The notes under the pieces were generated by a model. The model did not search any database. It was not told where the DNA came from and saw nothing but the letters and a program-made list of their open reading frames with translations. This document shows, piece by piece, positions 44,803 through 57,034 of a DNA stretch of 64,000 nucleotides; position 1 is the first letter of the stretch, and each line of letters starts with the position of its first letter. Source of the DNA: Misgurnus anguillicaudatus (taxonomy: Eukaryota; Chordata; Actinopteri; Cypriniformes; Cobitidae); NCBI RefSeq assembly GCF_027580225.2, contig NC_073339.2, forward strand, positions 39,360,501 to 39,424,500, in the 5' to 3' direction. The position numbers and the translations under genes are program-made.

Positions 44803-45156
44803 GGGCTGTCAAAAGATTAATCGCGATTAATCGCATCCAAAATAAAAGTTTGTGTTTACATAACATATGTGTGTGTACTGTGTCTAAATATTATGTATAT
44901 ATAAATACAGACACATTCAGGTATATATTTAAGAAATATTTGCATTTAAATACTGTATATACATTTATATAATTTATATTATATATGAATATAAATATTT
45001 TATATATAAATATAACAAATTTTTCTTAAATATATACATAATTGGGTGTGTTTTTATATATAAATAATAATTATACACCGTACACACACATTGGTTATGT
45101 TAACACAAACTTTTATTTTGGATGCGATTAATCGCGATTAATCTTTTGACAGCCCT
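44803..45156. mobile_element. MITE with 'attaatcgcgattaatcgc' inverted ends
   Basis: Left: ggggctgtcaaaagattaat, then cgcgattaatcgcatccaaa. The right arm mirrors it over more than 50 bp, ending 'ttttgacagccct'. A related element with diverged ends lies at 54416-54803. Confidence 0.85.
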
Positions 45157-45639
45157 ATAATGCCTGATGTGAGGTATAAAACAGTACAAAATTAAATACT
45201 TTACTGTAGATAAGATAGCTTGTTATAATATTTACAGTATAGTATAAATAGAAATTAAATAGCATTTGTGATGTGTGCAAGTATGACTTTAAATTGCAGA
45301 TGTGTGCATATATGTCCATATGGGTATTCGTGTGCAAACTCTTATGTTCTAATACAAAATTGAGCTGTGTTATCACGTGTTGCAACTTGTTGCTGTGTAT
45401 TCTTTTCTTTTTAAAAGTGGTCCTGCAATGCCATTCGTTTATTTTCTAGTCACGAAAAGCTGCAGTACTGTGTTTCGCCAGTGGGTGGAGCGCTATGCAC
45501 ACTGATGAAGTAGTAGACTACACACTCAACTATTTACTCACCCGTGGGTTATCACTTAAGCACTCTGATAAGCATAAGAAGAAATAATACAGAATCATCC
45601 GAATCAATGGGTTTAATTAAGTTAATGTTGATCTGTTGA

Positions 45640-45787
45640 ACAAGATTTTAAACACCCACCGATTTTGGGGAACATCCAAATTTGGCAACAAATGCCTATG
45701 CTCAGACATACTTGACCAATAAAGCTCTATTCTATTCTATTCTATTCTATTCTATTCTATTCTATTCTATTCTATTCTATTCTATTA
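45640..45787 (+). repeat. LINE-type 3' tail followed by a (TTCTA)n microsatellite
   Basis: 'catacttgaccaataaagct' leads straight into about 11 copies of 'ctatt' (45728-45787). This looks like the 3' end of a non-LTR retrotransposon whose tail repeat expanded. The LINE body is missing. Confidence 0.6.
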
Positions 45788-46108
45788 CTTGACAATTCAG
45801 CTATGGTCTTATATGTTTATCATAATTTTTCTTCCCTAATTTTATTATATAAGTAAGGGGTAATAAAGGCAACAGTTTGTTATTGCAGAAATAAACCCAG
45901 ACAGTGTGATCAGGACCTGATGCGAAGTGGAGGGCCTTATTTCACGATAACAACCGGCTGCCTGTACATTATCTCGCTTATTACACTGCTATTTACCTTA
46001 TAAGTAAAGTAAGAAACATTAAATATTGATTTAAAAAATAAACAATTTTAATTGCTCAATTTTAACAAATGAAGACCTTCCGTAAGGAAAGCCCGTTTAC
46101 TTTCGGCT

Positions 46109-46606
46109 TTAAAGAGCACCAATGGTCAGATTTTACATTTCCTTTGTTGTGTAGGTGTGTATTAGTACATGTTAACGATATGCAAAAGGTACATACCCCA
46201 AAGTAAACGATGACACGAGTTATCGTCTCCAACATAAATCTCTTTTCTTGGACTACAAACAACACACAGATTGTAGGTAACAGTTTACTTTAGACCGACA
46301 TTATCAAAATTCGTCCCGCTTGGACTCATAGCCTGTAAGTTAACTCCTGTTAGCATTTCATTGTGAGCGAATCTCTCAAACGTGGTAAGGAGCGTCACAT
46401 TTCCAGCTGACGTCAGAGGTACTCAGGCCAATCACAATCTTCAGGCTAGCTGGCCAATCAGGGACAGTTTTTTTTTCTGGAGCTACAAAAATGTACGGTA
46501 TGTGGAAAATAATGTGTTTTTTAGCCATGAGCCACGCAAACACATTGTATTATACCAAATACACAAAATAATGTTGTTTTTAGCAATGAAATAGGTGCTC
46601 TTTAAG
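46109..46606. mobile_element. Complete non-autonomous DNA element
   Basis: The termini 'ctttaaagagcacc' and 'ggtgctctttaag' are inverted. Partial relatives are at 1158-1312 (left part, reversed) and about 38135-38207 (right end). Confidence 0.8.
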
Positions 46607-46708
46607 TACTGTACCTTTCAAAATGATTTGCAGCATACGGGTTACCGCTTGTTATTATCTGGGAATCTGGGATGGCCAATCAGAATCAAGCAGTCCAATG
46701 AGTCGTGT

Positions 46709-47764
46709 AGGGGAGACCGGGGTTGGTTGTCACAATTTTTACTCATGCATGAATTGCTCATCTTCAAAAAATCTTTCAGCAGTAATTCCTACATGAAATG
46801 AAACTTTGGAGTCTTGGCTTTAAATGTGTATACTTTTTACTTTTCGAATGTATTGTAACAGGAAGTAATTAAACCATCAAAGACACTCTGACACAATGTG
46901 ACAACCAACCCCATCACGGGGTTGGTTGTCACAGGGTATGGGGTTGGTTGTCCCTATAGAGGTTCAATAGGATTTCAGTGATAAATTGGGATCTGAAAAG
47001 ATAATGTGTAACTTTTTAGTTTTTTAAGCTAGAAACTGCAAATAAGTTTTAATATGAATCCACCCCTATGATAGTTGTTATTAATGCCCCTTATGTATAA
47101 ACAATTGGATTAAAGTGGGTGATCAGTTACTTGAATAGGCTTTATGCCCAGCTGCACTATGAACTTCAGCCAGCTCCTTGTTTCCTGTCTGCCATTATTG
47201 GACAAACTGATGAATCCAGGTGTGTCTGATTATTGTTGTTGTGACTACTGAGGTCAGGCACACCTGGATTAATCAGTTTGTCCAATAATGGCAGACAGGA
47301 AACAAGAAGCTGGCTGAAGTTCAGGAAGTAGTGCAGCTGGGGCATAAAGCCTATTGTCCACTGTGTTGAGAAATAAAATGAAATAATTTTTAGTGTTAAA
47401 ACCTCTTTATATAATGCTTTATTTATTTTATTTTAACAGCAAACAAAAACAAAATAACAGACAAACAGTCTTAAAAGGTCTACATGTCCAATATTCTTAT
47501 TCTTATGTGACAACCAACCCCGCAAGCTATGTGACAACCATCCCCAAATGACTTCTTGACAAACATGCTAAGCTAGCTGCCACACGGCTTTAACTTGATA
47601 GCTAAAAGATGACTCAAAATAAAGCTACTACTTACTAAGTGCAAATGAGTAAGCTATTAAAGGCTAACAGGTTGATATCAAAATTGTACCACAGTGCCAT
47701 GTAGTGTGTCTGTAATAAGCAGTGTGACAACCAACCCGTGAGACAACCAGCCCCGGTCTCCCCT
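46709..47764. mobile_element. Element with 'ggggagaccggggttggttg' ends and internal repeats
   Basis: Left terminus aggggagaccggggttggtt, right terminus its reverse complement (ccagccccggtctcccct). The motif (g)gggttggttgtcac or its complement gtgacaacca recurs inside at about 46900, 46915, 46940, 47506, 47530 and 47722. It carries a nested palindrome at 47134-47355. Confidence 0.8.
47134..47355. repeat. Near-perfect palindrome nested in the 46709-47764 element
   Basis: 'aataggctttatgcccagct' through 'ccaggtgtgtctgatt' is mirrored by 'caggcacacctggatt' through 'ggcataaagcctatt'. The arms are about 95-100 bp with a short 'gttgttgtgactactga' spacer. Confidence 0.88.
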
Positions 47765-50156
47765 AATAAGAGTATAAGCCACATCTTTTCAACTTTAATA
47801 TCTCTACTTTGTGTTTTTTTATTATCACCAGCTGTTAAATGAATAACAGACTCAACAACAAACAAAAACGAATTAGCAACCAAAAAATGCTTCGGTGCAT
47901 GTGCTTCTATCAGAATATCAGTACAGTCACCGGTACATTAGAGCTGAAGCGAGTACTTTATCTGTTCATTCACGGGTTTATTACATTTTAGACAAAAGCT
48001 TGGCTAATGAAAAAGCTTTCAGTCTAATTAGCACATATGAGTGCTTTTTATGAACCCCCCACATGTGACTCTTTCACTCATGTGTGAAATGCACCACCTA
48101 AATACAGCCTTTTAACAGCTCCCCATCACACATGACTCCGAAACGAATGCATTTTTAAAAACGCCTTTCGTATTAATATGCTCCTCTTCTGTTGTTGAGC
48201 CATAATGGCATTTCCATCATGTTCTCCCCAGCACTGAGTGAAAGACTGATGGCTACAGATCTCAGCCCTGCGGTCAGATCACAGCTCGGTATGACCCAAG
48301 GGCACGGTACAGCTACGGCATCATTACGCCTCCTGCACTGCGGAGGTGCCAAGTCTAACATTTACAGACTACTGGCTCTGAAATAGGCTGTTCACATCAC
48401 TTTTGCTTATAATGAATCAATGTGTATATACAGTACTAGACAGGGACTGAAATGAATATTGCAAAGATTGAAATCAAACTTTGATGCTCCTTATCTCATA
48501 ATTAGATTATGAAACTTAAATCTGGATTTCATATATGACAAAAAATCAACATGAAAGTACTCCAGGTCTTCTCAAGCCATATATGAAAACCATCTGTGAG
48601 AAACATACAGAAATTCGAGATGTTATTGACTCTAAAATCATTTGTATTTTTCACAATGTGTGCGATTTGGATCAATGCACATTTGTCATGCAGCATTGAT
48701 GTTTAATACATGCTTTTATTTTTTTATATATTCAGTTCATACATTTTGGTCAGTGCATGTTCCCTTGGAATCAAACCTATGATCTGTGCTACTGTACAGG
48801 AATGCTTAGCATTTTCAGAGCTCGATAGCCTCCGGTCACCATTTACTTTCATTGCATAGAAATGAGCAGCGTGAGCATCCTGCCAAACATCTCTGTTTTT
48901 GGAAAAAACTTGCGGATAAGTAAATCATAAGAAACTTTTCCTTAAAAAAGCAATTATTGAGAACGTTCAAGGACTCATCTCCAGTATGGCGTTGTGAAAC
49001 ACCATGTGAATTTAAGTAATGTATTATGATCATGATATACAGCATGTCCTCGGGGGGAAATAAATATTTTAGGGAAGAAACACAACCTGCTCATTACCAA
49101 AGCTCTATTTTTCATGCTAACTTATGTGTTTTTTATTCCGTGTTGCGTATAGTTTGAAAGTGTAATGTTAGCTAATGTTCAGGCCGCTCGGAGGACTCTG
49201 CGGGCGACATATTTGCACTCTGTGTGGGTGCTGGAGCTGAACTCACAGCGAGGTGCCGTTCCATTTACAATCACTCAGCTTTCCTTCTGCTCCCATGAAC
49301 TTTACCACACACCTGTTTGTGTGTGTATTTGGGTTTGGACGCACACAATGGATGTCACTGAAATTGTGTGTGTGCGTGTAACTTGGTGTCTGTATAGCAC
49401 AGCCTTATAGCTTTCCATGTTTCAGAAATGATTTTGCAGACACTTTTATTCAAAGTATACATATATTTCATGGACAACATATCTAAAAAAAAATGTAGCA
49501 TGAAGTTTGAACAACTTAATTATGCAAGTCAATTCAATCTACTTTTTACATTTTTGACATAACTTTTGCCATAACTTAGAAAACCAAGTTGAATTTGTTG
49601 AAAAGAGATTGTACATATGTGTTTTAAAGGCCAAAAAATGACACCTTCCCAAAAACAACTCTGAAAATATCATACATCAATACTTTTTTCTTGACTGAGT
49701 AAATCTTTTAAAACTACTTGTACCTGAAGCATACATATCAAATATTAATTACATTTAAGAAAATGTTAACCCTTTTTATGCAGGTTTGTTTACATTAACC
49801 CATGTTTCTTTAAACAGAAAAAAAAAATTTGAACTACCATTTGATTATTTTTATTATTATTATTATTAGACCCTGGGATGGGTCAAAGATTGGTAGCAAC
49901 ATTGATTTTTATTTTTTGAACAGGATCAGATATTATAAAAAACTCACACTTGTGATCCTAAAGCCACAAAATGACACCTTCCCAAAAATTGATGTATGCT
50001 CTAAAAATATCACACATCAATATTTTTTTCCACTTTAAGTGGAAGTCAATCTTTTAAAAATACTTCTGCCCAAAACATTCATATCACATATTCAATACAT
50101 TTGTAAAAATTTTAACCCTTTATATGCCAGTTTGTTTACATTAACCCGTTTTTTTT
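47765..50156. other. Unique-looking DNA without a recognised gene
   Basis: Mostly single-copy sequence. 48156-48191 is a 36-bp segment repeated exactly at 50937-50972. Two diverged 'gacaccttcccaaaaa' blocks (about 49640-49800 and 49970-50130) look like an old tandem duplication of about 340 bp. No exon chain is seen. Confidence 0.45.
48156..48191. repeat. 36-bp exact direct repeat, copy 1
   Basis: It begins taaaaacgcctttcgtatta and ends gctcctcttctg. The second copy is at 50937-50972, next to a TG microsatellite. The sequence around the copies differs. Confidence 0.85.
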
Positions 50157-50759
50157 AAAGGAATAGTCTACTCATTTTCAATATTAAAATATGTTATTAC
50201 CTTAACTAAGAATTGTTGATGCATCCCTCTATCATCTGTGTGTGTGCACGTAAGCGCTGGAGCACGCTGCGATGCTTCGATAGCATTTAGCTTAGCCCCA
50301 TTCATTCAATGGTACCATTTAGAGATAAAGTTAGAAGTGACCAAACACATCAACGTTTTTCCTATTTAAGACGAGAAGTTATACGAGCAAGTTTGGTGGT
50401 ACCAAATAAAACGTAGCGCTTTTCTAAGCGAATTTAAAAGAGTAACTATATTTTATGGCGTAATAGCACTTTTGGGAGTACTTCGACTCGCCTGAAAAGT
50501 CCGCTCCCCTTCTCACTCTCATAATGGGAGAGGGAGGGTGTTACTGCGCAGAGTCGAAGTACTCCCAAAAGTGCTATTACGCCATAAAATATAGTTACTC
50601 TTTCAAATCCGCTTAGAAAAGCGCTATGTTTTATTTTGTACCACCAAACTTGCTCGTATAACTACGTGCACACACACAGATGATAGAGGGATGATTCAAC
50701 AGTTCTTAGTTAAGGTAATAACATATTTTAATATTGAAAATGAGTAGACTATTCCTTTA
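50157..50759. mobile_element. Long-inverted-repeat MITE, copy 2 (full palindrome)
   Basis: Ends aaaggaatagtctactcatt and agtagactattcctttaa. Internal arms 'ttctaagcgaatttaaaaga' and 'tttcaaatccgcttagaaaa' make nearly the whole element self-complementary. Relative of 9688-10181. Confidence 0.88.
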
Positions 50760-50936
50760 ACAGTGATGTAGTAATCTGTGGATAAACATCTTGCCTAATA
50801 GGGCACAATGGTTATCAGTCCTTTCAGGGATCGAACATGTAACCTTTCCTGTTGATTGCCAGCACATCACATTAATAACTTAATAACTTTTAATTGCCTT
50901 TTCACCAAAAAATACAGACACATGCTTTCAGTTTTG

Positions 50937-50967
50937 TAAAAACGCCTTTCGTATTAATATGCTCCTC

Positions 50968-50972
<5 letters not shown>
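50937..50972. repeat. 36-bp exact direct repeat, copy 2
   Basis: Identical to 48156-48191 and running directly into the TG microsatellite. Confidence 0.85.
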
Positions 50973-51010
<38 letters not shown>

Positions 51011-51078
51011 TGCGTGCGTGTGTGCGCGTGCGTGCGTGTGTGCGTGTGTGTATGTATATATAAATATATATAAAATGC
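50971..51078. repeat. Compound (TG)n microsatellite
   Basis: Pure TG to about 51005, then TGCG/TG mixtures and a 'tatgtatatataaatatata' tail. Confidence 0.9.
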
Positions 51079-51079
51079 C

Positions 51080-51853
51080 TTGTTAATGCTAGATGTCAGA
51101 GGAGAATGGGCCGATTCAGGCCCATTGAGGCGGATGGGCTACAACAGCAGAAGACCCCACCGGGTACCACTCATCTCCACTACAAATAGGAAAGAGGCTA
51201 CAATTTGCACGGCTCAACAAAATTGGACAGTTGAAGACTGGAAAAATATTTCCTGATCTGATGAGTCTCGATTCCTGTTGAGACATTCAGATGGTAGAGT
51301 CAGAATTTGGCGTAAACAGAATGAGAACATGGATCCATCATGTCTTGTTACCACTGTGCAGGCTGGTGGTGGTGGTGTAATGGTGTGTGGGGGATGTTTT
51401 CTTGGCACACTTTAGGCCCTTTAGTGCCATTTGGGCATCGTTTAAATGCCACAACCTATCTGAGCATTGTTTCTGACCATGTCCATCCCTTTATGACCAC
51501 CATGTACCCATCCTCTGATGGCTACTTCCAGCAGGATAATGCACCATGTCACAAAGCTCAAATCATTTCAAATTGGTTTCTTGAACAGGACAATGAGTTC
51601 ACTGTACTAAAATGGCCCCCACAGTCACCAGATCTCAACCCAATAGAGCATCTTTGATGTGGAACAGGAGCTTTGTGCACAAATCTCCATAAACTGCAAG
51701 ATACTATCCTATCAATGTGGGCCAACATTTCTAAAGAATGCTTTCAGCACCTTGTTGAATCAATGCCATGTAGATTTAAGGCAGTTCTGAAGGCGAAAGG
51801 GGGTCAAACACAGTATTAGTATGGTGTTCCTAATAATCCTTTAGGTGAGTGTG
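51080..51853 (+). pseudogene. Degraded Tc1-like transposase with one transposon end
   Basis: The reading frame 51340-51657 keeps part of the DDE domain: NATTYLSIVSDHVHPFM, GYFQQDNAPCHKAQ (second Asp) and WPPQSPDLNPIEHL. A two-base loss at about 51656 then creates a stop where HLWD is expected. The upstream part (about 51190-51340) is in other frames with stops. The right terminus 'cctaataatcctttaggtga' ends the element. The left end is lost. The element is inactive. Confidence 0.85.
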
Positions 51854-51862
51854 TATGATATA

Positions 51863-53340
51863 TATATGAATGGGAAAAGCAGCAGTATAAATAAATGCAC
51901 CTCATAAAATTTGTTACCCAAAATTTTTATCCAACCGTTACAAATAACAGTTTTAATATTAATTCTAAAAATTGTAAATATTAACAATGTAAAGTTCTAA
52001 ACCCAGCTAAAGTCACTTTTTGTGATTTACGATTTGCTACATAAAGTCGTCCAACATGAAAGAACATTGTGTGAAAATATAACCATGATACTGTGAAAAT
52101 ATAACCATGATACTTTTAATATTGACTGAGATTAAATGTAACAGTTTGAAATTAATGTAAAATTCAATGATTGAAATCAAACTTTGGTGCTAATCTTCTA
52201 ATCTCATTATTTGATTATGAAACTTTAACCTGGAGGGTCACATCCATGTTCATGCAGTTTATTGTATATTTACATTTACGCATTTGGAAGACGCCATTAT
52301 CCTAAGCGATTTACATTGTATTCAATGTATACATTGATCATTTTCTGTTCCTCAGTCGTCTTCTTAACACATTATCATCATTTTTAGTAAACTTTTTTCA
52401 TTTTTGACCTTTAATAAAGTTTAAAGCATCAGTGCCTTTCAGGGATCACTGTGTTTATTTGCCAAGATCTGCCTATGTGCATCACCAAAGATCAGTAAAA
52501 TTCTCATTCTACATGTGCAGACTGAGAAGTGCGAGCTGGTTGATTAAAAAAGCCAATTACAGAAGGTAAATAACTTTCCAAGATGTGACTTTTCTCTAAC
52601 AATGAAACACACGCACACATATACACTCTCACCCGAGGGAAACTCATCCCTCACCACCTTTTAATTATCACCCTCTCTGTTTGTCTGTGATAAACCCAAA
52701 GGAAACAGATTTTGCCGAAAAAAAATGAATCAAGAATTTCACTTTGCATTAGAGACTAATTATATTCAGTTTAGAGTGCTGCGGGTTAGATGTATGCATA
52801 TGTTTGCATGTTTATGTTTTGCATACTTACATAGGTTTCTGCAGTCTTGATTATATTTTGCCTAAATCACACCTTGGTTGCAGAGCATAGTTCGAAAATG
52901 GTTTTATTATCATTCCATTAGCATTCCGCTGTGTGCGTACAGACACCGACAGGAAGTTAATGGTTGTTTTTGTGCAAGCCAATGATGATCCATAAAAGCC
53001 CCGAACTTTGACAGAAAGTTTCGTAAATCTCGAGTATTAGAGTTTCTGCTTACATTCACCTCTTGAATAACATCCAATATTTGTTTTTCCATTTTTTAGG
53101 GTGATGATTCGCCAGTGCGTGAAATGTCAGATAAGTTATCCCAGGTAAAAATAAAGTCTACTTGAATGTACTGGATGTATTTAAATATTTTTTTGTGCTA
53201 TATAAAAGGAATACATTATAAATGTAGCCTACTAATTAAAAGTATACTTCGGTGAAACTTCACTGCACTTGAAAAAAGTATACTAACATACAGTATACTA
53301 AATATAGTAATAGCAGTAATTCGTTCAGTGATTTTTAGTG
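51863..53340. other. Unique DNA with a SINE-tail-like piece and a possible microexon
   Basis: 'tttggaagacgccattatcc' at about 52281 resembles the common fish repeat tail. 53100-53144 is a candidate microexon (separate entry). Otherwise nothing is recognised. Confidence 0.45.
53100..53144 (+). other. Candidate 45-nt microexon
   Basis: The strong acceptor tttgtttttccattttttag is followed by 45 nt that are open in frame as GDDSPVREMSDKLSQ, then the donor cag|gtaaaa. The length is a multiple of three. The host gene is unknown. Confidence 0.25.
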
Positions 53341-53344
53341 TATT

Positions 53345-53588
53345 AAAGGCGGAGTGCACAATTTCTGAAAAACACTTTGGAAAAGGGACCCGGGCCGACT
53401 CCCAAAACACACTTGTAGCCAATCAGCAGTAAGGGGCATGTCTTCTAATCGACATCGTTGCCAGGGTTGCGTATTTTTGGGGCGGGTCTATCAAAAGAAG
53501 GCCCAGTTTCTATCGGGGTAGTTGCGCGTTTGTTCAGGTGATTTCAAATATCAACACTGGCTTTCAAACATTGTGCACTCCGCCTTTA
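53345..53588. mobile_element. MITE, copy 2 of the 8655-8887 family
   Basis: Ends aaaggcggagtgcacaattt and 'attgtgcactccgccttta', orientation opposite to the brat1 intron 4 copy. Confidence 0.82.
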
Positions 53589-53853
53589 AAATAAATGTTG
53601 ACTCAAAATAGCTTAGTTGAGTATATTCACATTATATTGTGCACAACATTAGTGTGTGAAATCAGTGTAAAAAATAAATAAGTGAAACTTTAGTGCACTT
53701 TTCCCCCTGTGAGCTAGTAATTTACTTAATTTTAGCATCTACAAACAGTACTTTTATACCCCTTTGCTTCAGTTACAAAAGGAGAATTTAAAGGACCAGT
53801 GTGTAGATTTTAGCACATCTAGTGGTAAGATTGTGAATTGCAATCAACGACTA

Positions 53854-54209
53854 ATGCTGCGTTCACACCAAATGCAAATAAAGCACCTACCGCAAATGAT
53901 TTCAATGTTAAGCAAATGTAAAGACGCGTTTACGCGCTTCTGAAGGTCTAGCGGCACAAATGAGGCGCTAAAAATCTTAACAATCTGAACTTCTGAGCGT
54001 TAACCAATCAGGAGCTTGCTCTAGTAGTGACGTGAATACAGGAAGCGAGTGGAGTGGCAGAAGCCCCTCCCACAAATTTCCACGTGAATGTCTCGAATGA
54101 CTAGAATTTCATGCGTGTAATGTAGCCTGTAAACTCAAAATGTTCAAGTGTCCAACTACGCGCGAATACAAGTTTTTGCCGCCTCTACCGCGTCTGGTGT
54201 GAACGCACA
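53854..54209. mobile_element. Harbinger-like MITE (nested)
   Basis: Ends 'tgctgcgttcacaccaaatg' and 'gcgtctggtgtgaacgcaca' are inverted. Flanking trinucleotides taa/tta fit the 3-bp target preference of Harbinger elements. Confidence 0.72.
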
Positions 54210-54415
54210 GTTAGTCCACAGCTCACCCCTCCCTTTTGAAACGCATAGAGAAGCTACAGTAGCCGTCAAAGGACAAACACATCATCTTCTGAGACAACGT
54301 AATGACAAAACAGGCTCTATAGAGCAGTTTGTCCACTTAGGGATACTATAGAAACATGACGGCACAAAATGGCGTCTTCCGTGTAAGGGGTCCCACATTG
54401 TATGTAGATAAAAAC

Positions 54416-54640
54416 TAGAGCTGGGCATAGATTAATTTAAATTAATCTCATACAAAATAAAAGTAATTTGTTGCATAACATATGAGTTTGTGCTGTGTGT
54501 AATTATTATGTATAGATAAATACACATACATTATTGTATGTATTTAAGAAACATTTACATGTGTATATATATTTATTTATATTTTTATATATTCTAAATT
54601 ATATATAAATAAAACGATATTTAAATAAAACATTTATTAA

Positions 54641-54700
<60 letters not shown>

Positions 54701-54803
54701 TTAAATATACATAATATTTACACACATCACAAACTCATATATTATGCAAAAAAAAAAAAATATTTTGTATGAGATTATTCTAGATTAATCTATGCCCAGC
54801 CCT
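54416..54803. mobile_element. MITE (nested) with AT microsatellite
   Basis: The termini agagctgggcatagattaat and attaatctatgcccagccct are inverted. An (AT)n tract (about 54640-54686) lies in the loop. Related to 44803-45156. Confidence 0.82.
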
Positions 54804-54935
54804 AATAAAAATTCATTCAAAGGTAACAAAAACACTACAGTTCATTGTGTAAGGTCTTTATACACCACTGATAATATAGATATGTATATTATATTGCATT
54901 TCTGTCAAGAGATCCTTCTAAAAGTTACACCTTTA

Positions 54936-55381
54936 ATAAACTTTTGTGCAAACCTGATGAGCTTTGTTATACCAACATGATTTCAAAAAGCCTCACGGTT
55001 CATCTTTCATGCAAAGTAGTTGTGTAATATACAATATTGCTTTCAGATCATTAATCTTGCAGAATCTTTCATATTTATTTCCCCATAACTTTTCAGCATT
55101 TTCAAAACACAAAAATTGTGAAATGTGGTCTCAGATTCACCTATAGGATGTATTTGATGTATAAGATATGCCATCACTTTATAAAAGTAAGTTTTTGTTT
55201 GTGCAGCCAGTACAAGTGCAAAACTTAAATAAGTAATTTCAATTTGGCACCACTGGTTTGACATCTTGACATCTATTGTGCTGAATGGTTCACATATCTT
55301 TATTAATGGCATCGTTATTCATATTCTTCTGTTGTTTTCTGCGTGAAAACGCACTCAGTGTGCCGGTTATCTTCCTGCATG

Positions 55382-55425
<44 letters not shown>

Positions 55426-55957
55426 CACACACACACACACACATTCACATGAAGATTGCTTTAGTCTTCCCTGATGACAAAGGGACGTCTGCCACCCGTC
55501 TCTGACCTATATTTCAACATTTATTTATGCTCCCTCTTTGGCGCTGTTTGTGTCTCGCTCAATCTCTTTCTGTCTCCACTCGTGTCACCCACCATCCTTG
55601 TTGACCATCTGCCCCTCTAGGAAATATAATAAACAACAAGAAATATTGAAATTCAAAGCCTTTGCTTTTGCACAGAGTGGTGCGGTTTTACAAAAATAAT
55701 TTACTTGAGAACTTATACTAACATATTACAAATATGTAGGCCTATCTTTACATATTGGTAATTTTAATCGCGAAACATTTGTTAAAATAATATAAATGCA
55801 TAAATACTTACTTCTTGTTGTGTACGTAAACGTGAATCTGTTATTCAGTGACGTCATGTGCATGTGTTAATTAAGTCTATAACCACATATGTGAGTATAA
55901 CTGAAACAACAATGGTGGCCTACATGACTGTGTTTGAGCTGCTTATACCGAGTTTAA
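54936..55957. other. Unique DNA with a (CA)n microsatellite
   Basis: (CA)n at 55386-55442, interrupted once by CG. The flanking 55310-55380 and 55445-55640 are unusually free of repeats. No gene is recognised. Confidence 0.5.
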
Positions 55958-56902
55958 TAAAGGCAGAGTAGGCAGGTTTAAGTCTAAAAACTTTATTCCA
56001 AATTTTTTTAAACTGTCTTTATATTCCAATACATAAGTAAAATGTAAGAACTCTGAAAAAGAGAGTATAAAAATCGAGAAGCACCTCAGACGAGCGGAGA
56101 GGAAGGAGCGCGGTGCATGTAGTAACATCATGTCAGAATCACATGTAATAATACATCTAACTTTATCACTATGAATATAAACAAATAGGATGGCTTTTAG
56201 TACTCACTATTAAGCTAGCATATCGATACTGGTAAAGTTTAAAATATATTTTGTTTGATTCGGTAAACAAGCTAGTTATATTTATAAGACAAAGTTAAAA
56301 ACAGATTGCATTGATACAAGTTTTTTTATTACCATCAGTTACATTGTGATGAAGGTGAATTTGGTGGAAGATTCATAACATATACTGTGTTTTGCATGTA
56401 AGAGTTTCCGTGATGAAAGCATTGTTGACTCTAATAAGGACTACACACCGGAGTCAATACCGCTAACGCATCGTTGACTCGGGGAAAAGCCACTCTCGTT
56501 GGATTTCTTCGTTTATTCCTCTTTTTGCCTTGTTTGCCTTCGCTGACTGGATATGCAGGTACTGTGAGTTCTGAATGCTCTTTCTCTGTCGTACTTTTGC
56601 TCTTCCTAGAGTGCCTCCTGCACGTTCAAATCAATCGGATGTGGGCATGTGTGGGCAGATCCTGTAGCAACAAGGGTGGTGCCATGGTCTCCGGAGAGAG
56701 TGATAGTCGCGCAATCATTTGTTTCGTCCCGGATGGAAATAATTAGCTGTGTTTAAAACAGTCGTGAAATGTCTAAAGACATTCGAGTTTTATACTCTCT
56801 TTTTCAGAGTACTTACATTTTACTTATGTATTGGTATATAAACACAGTTTAAACTGATTTATAAAAAAGTTTTTTAGATAATTCCGGCCTATCCTGCCTT
56901 TA
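55958..56902. mobile_element. 0.95 kb non-autonomous DNA element
   Basis: Ends taaaggcagagtaggcaggt and 'cctatcctgccttta'. Longer subterminal arms 'acataagtaaaatgtaagaa' and 'cttacattttacttatgtat' are inverted. Interior ORFs (for example 56474-56746, plus) have no recognised domain. Confidence 0.8.
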
Positions 56903-57034
56903 ATGCATCTAAAACAAAGTTTAAAAAATTTTGGGACTTGTCCACGGCCACTTGTAGTAAGTGGCTTGATGCTTTTGCTATCTTGATTGTTTGTATTTAT
57001 CGCTCTGTAGAGGAATGCAAATGTGCGTAGTCAT

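Larger units (their letters stand above)
53790..54935. mobile_element. MITE interrupted by two independent insertions
   Basis: Begins 'taaaggaccagtgtgtagat' and ends 'aaaagttacacctttaa'. Host pieces 53790-53853, 54210-54415 and 54804-54935 line up, in reverse, with the uninterrupted copy at 61159-61536. This defines both insertion points. Confidence 0.82.
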
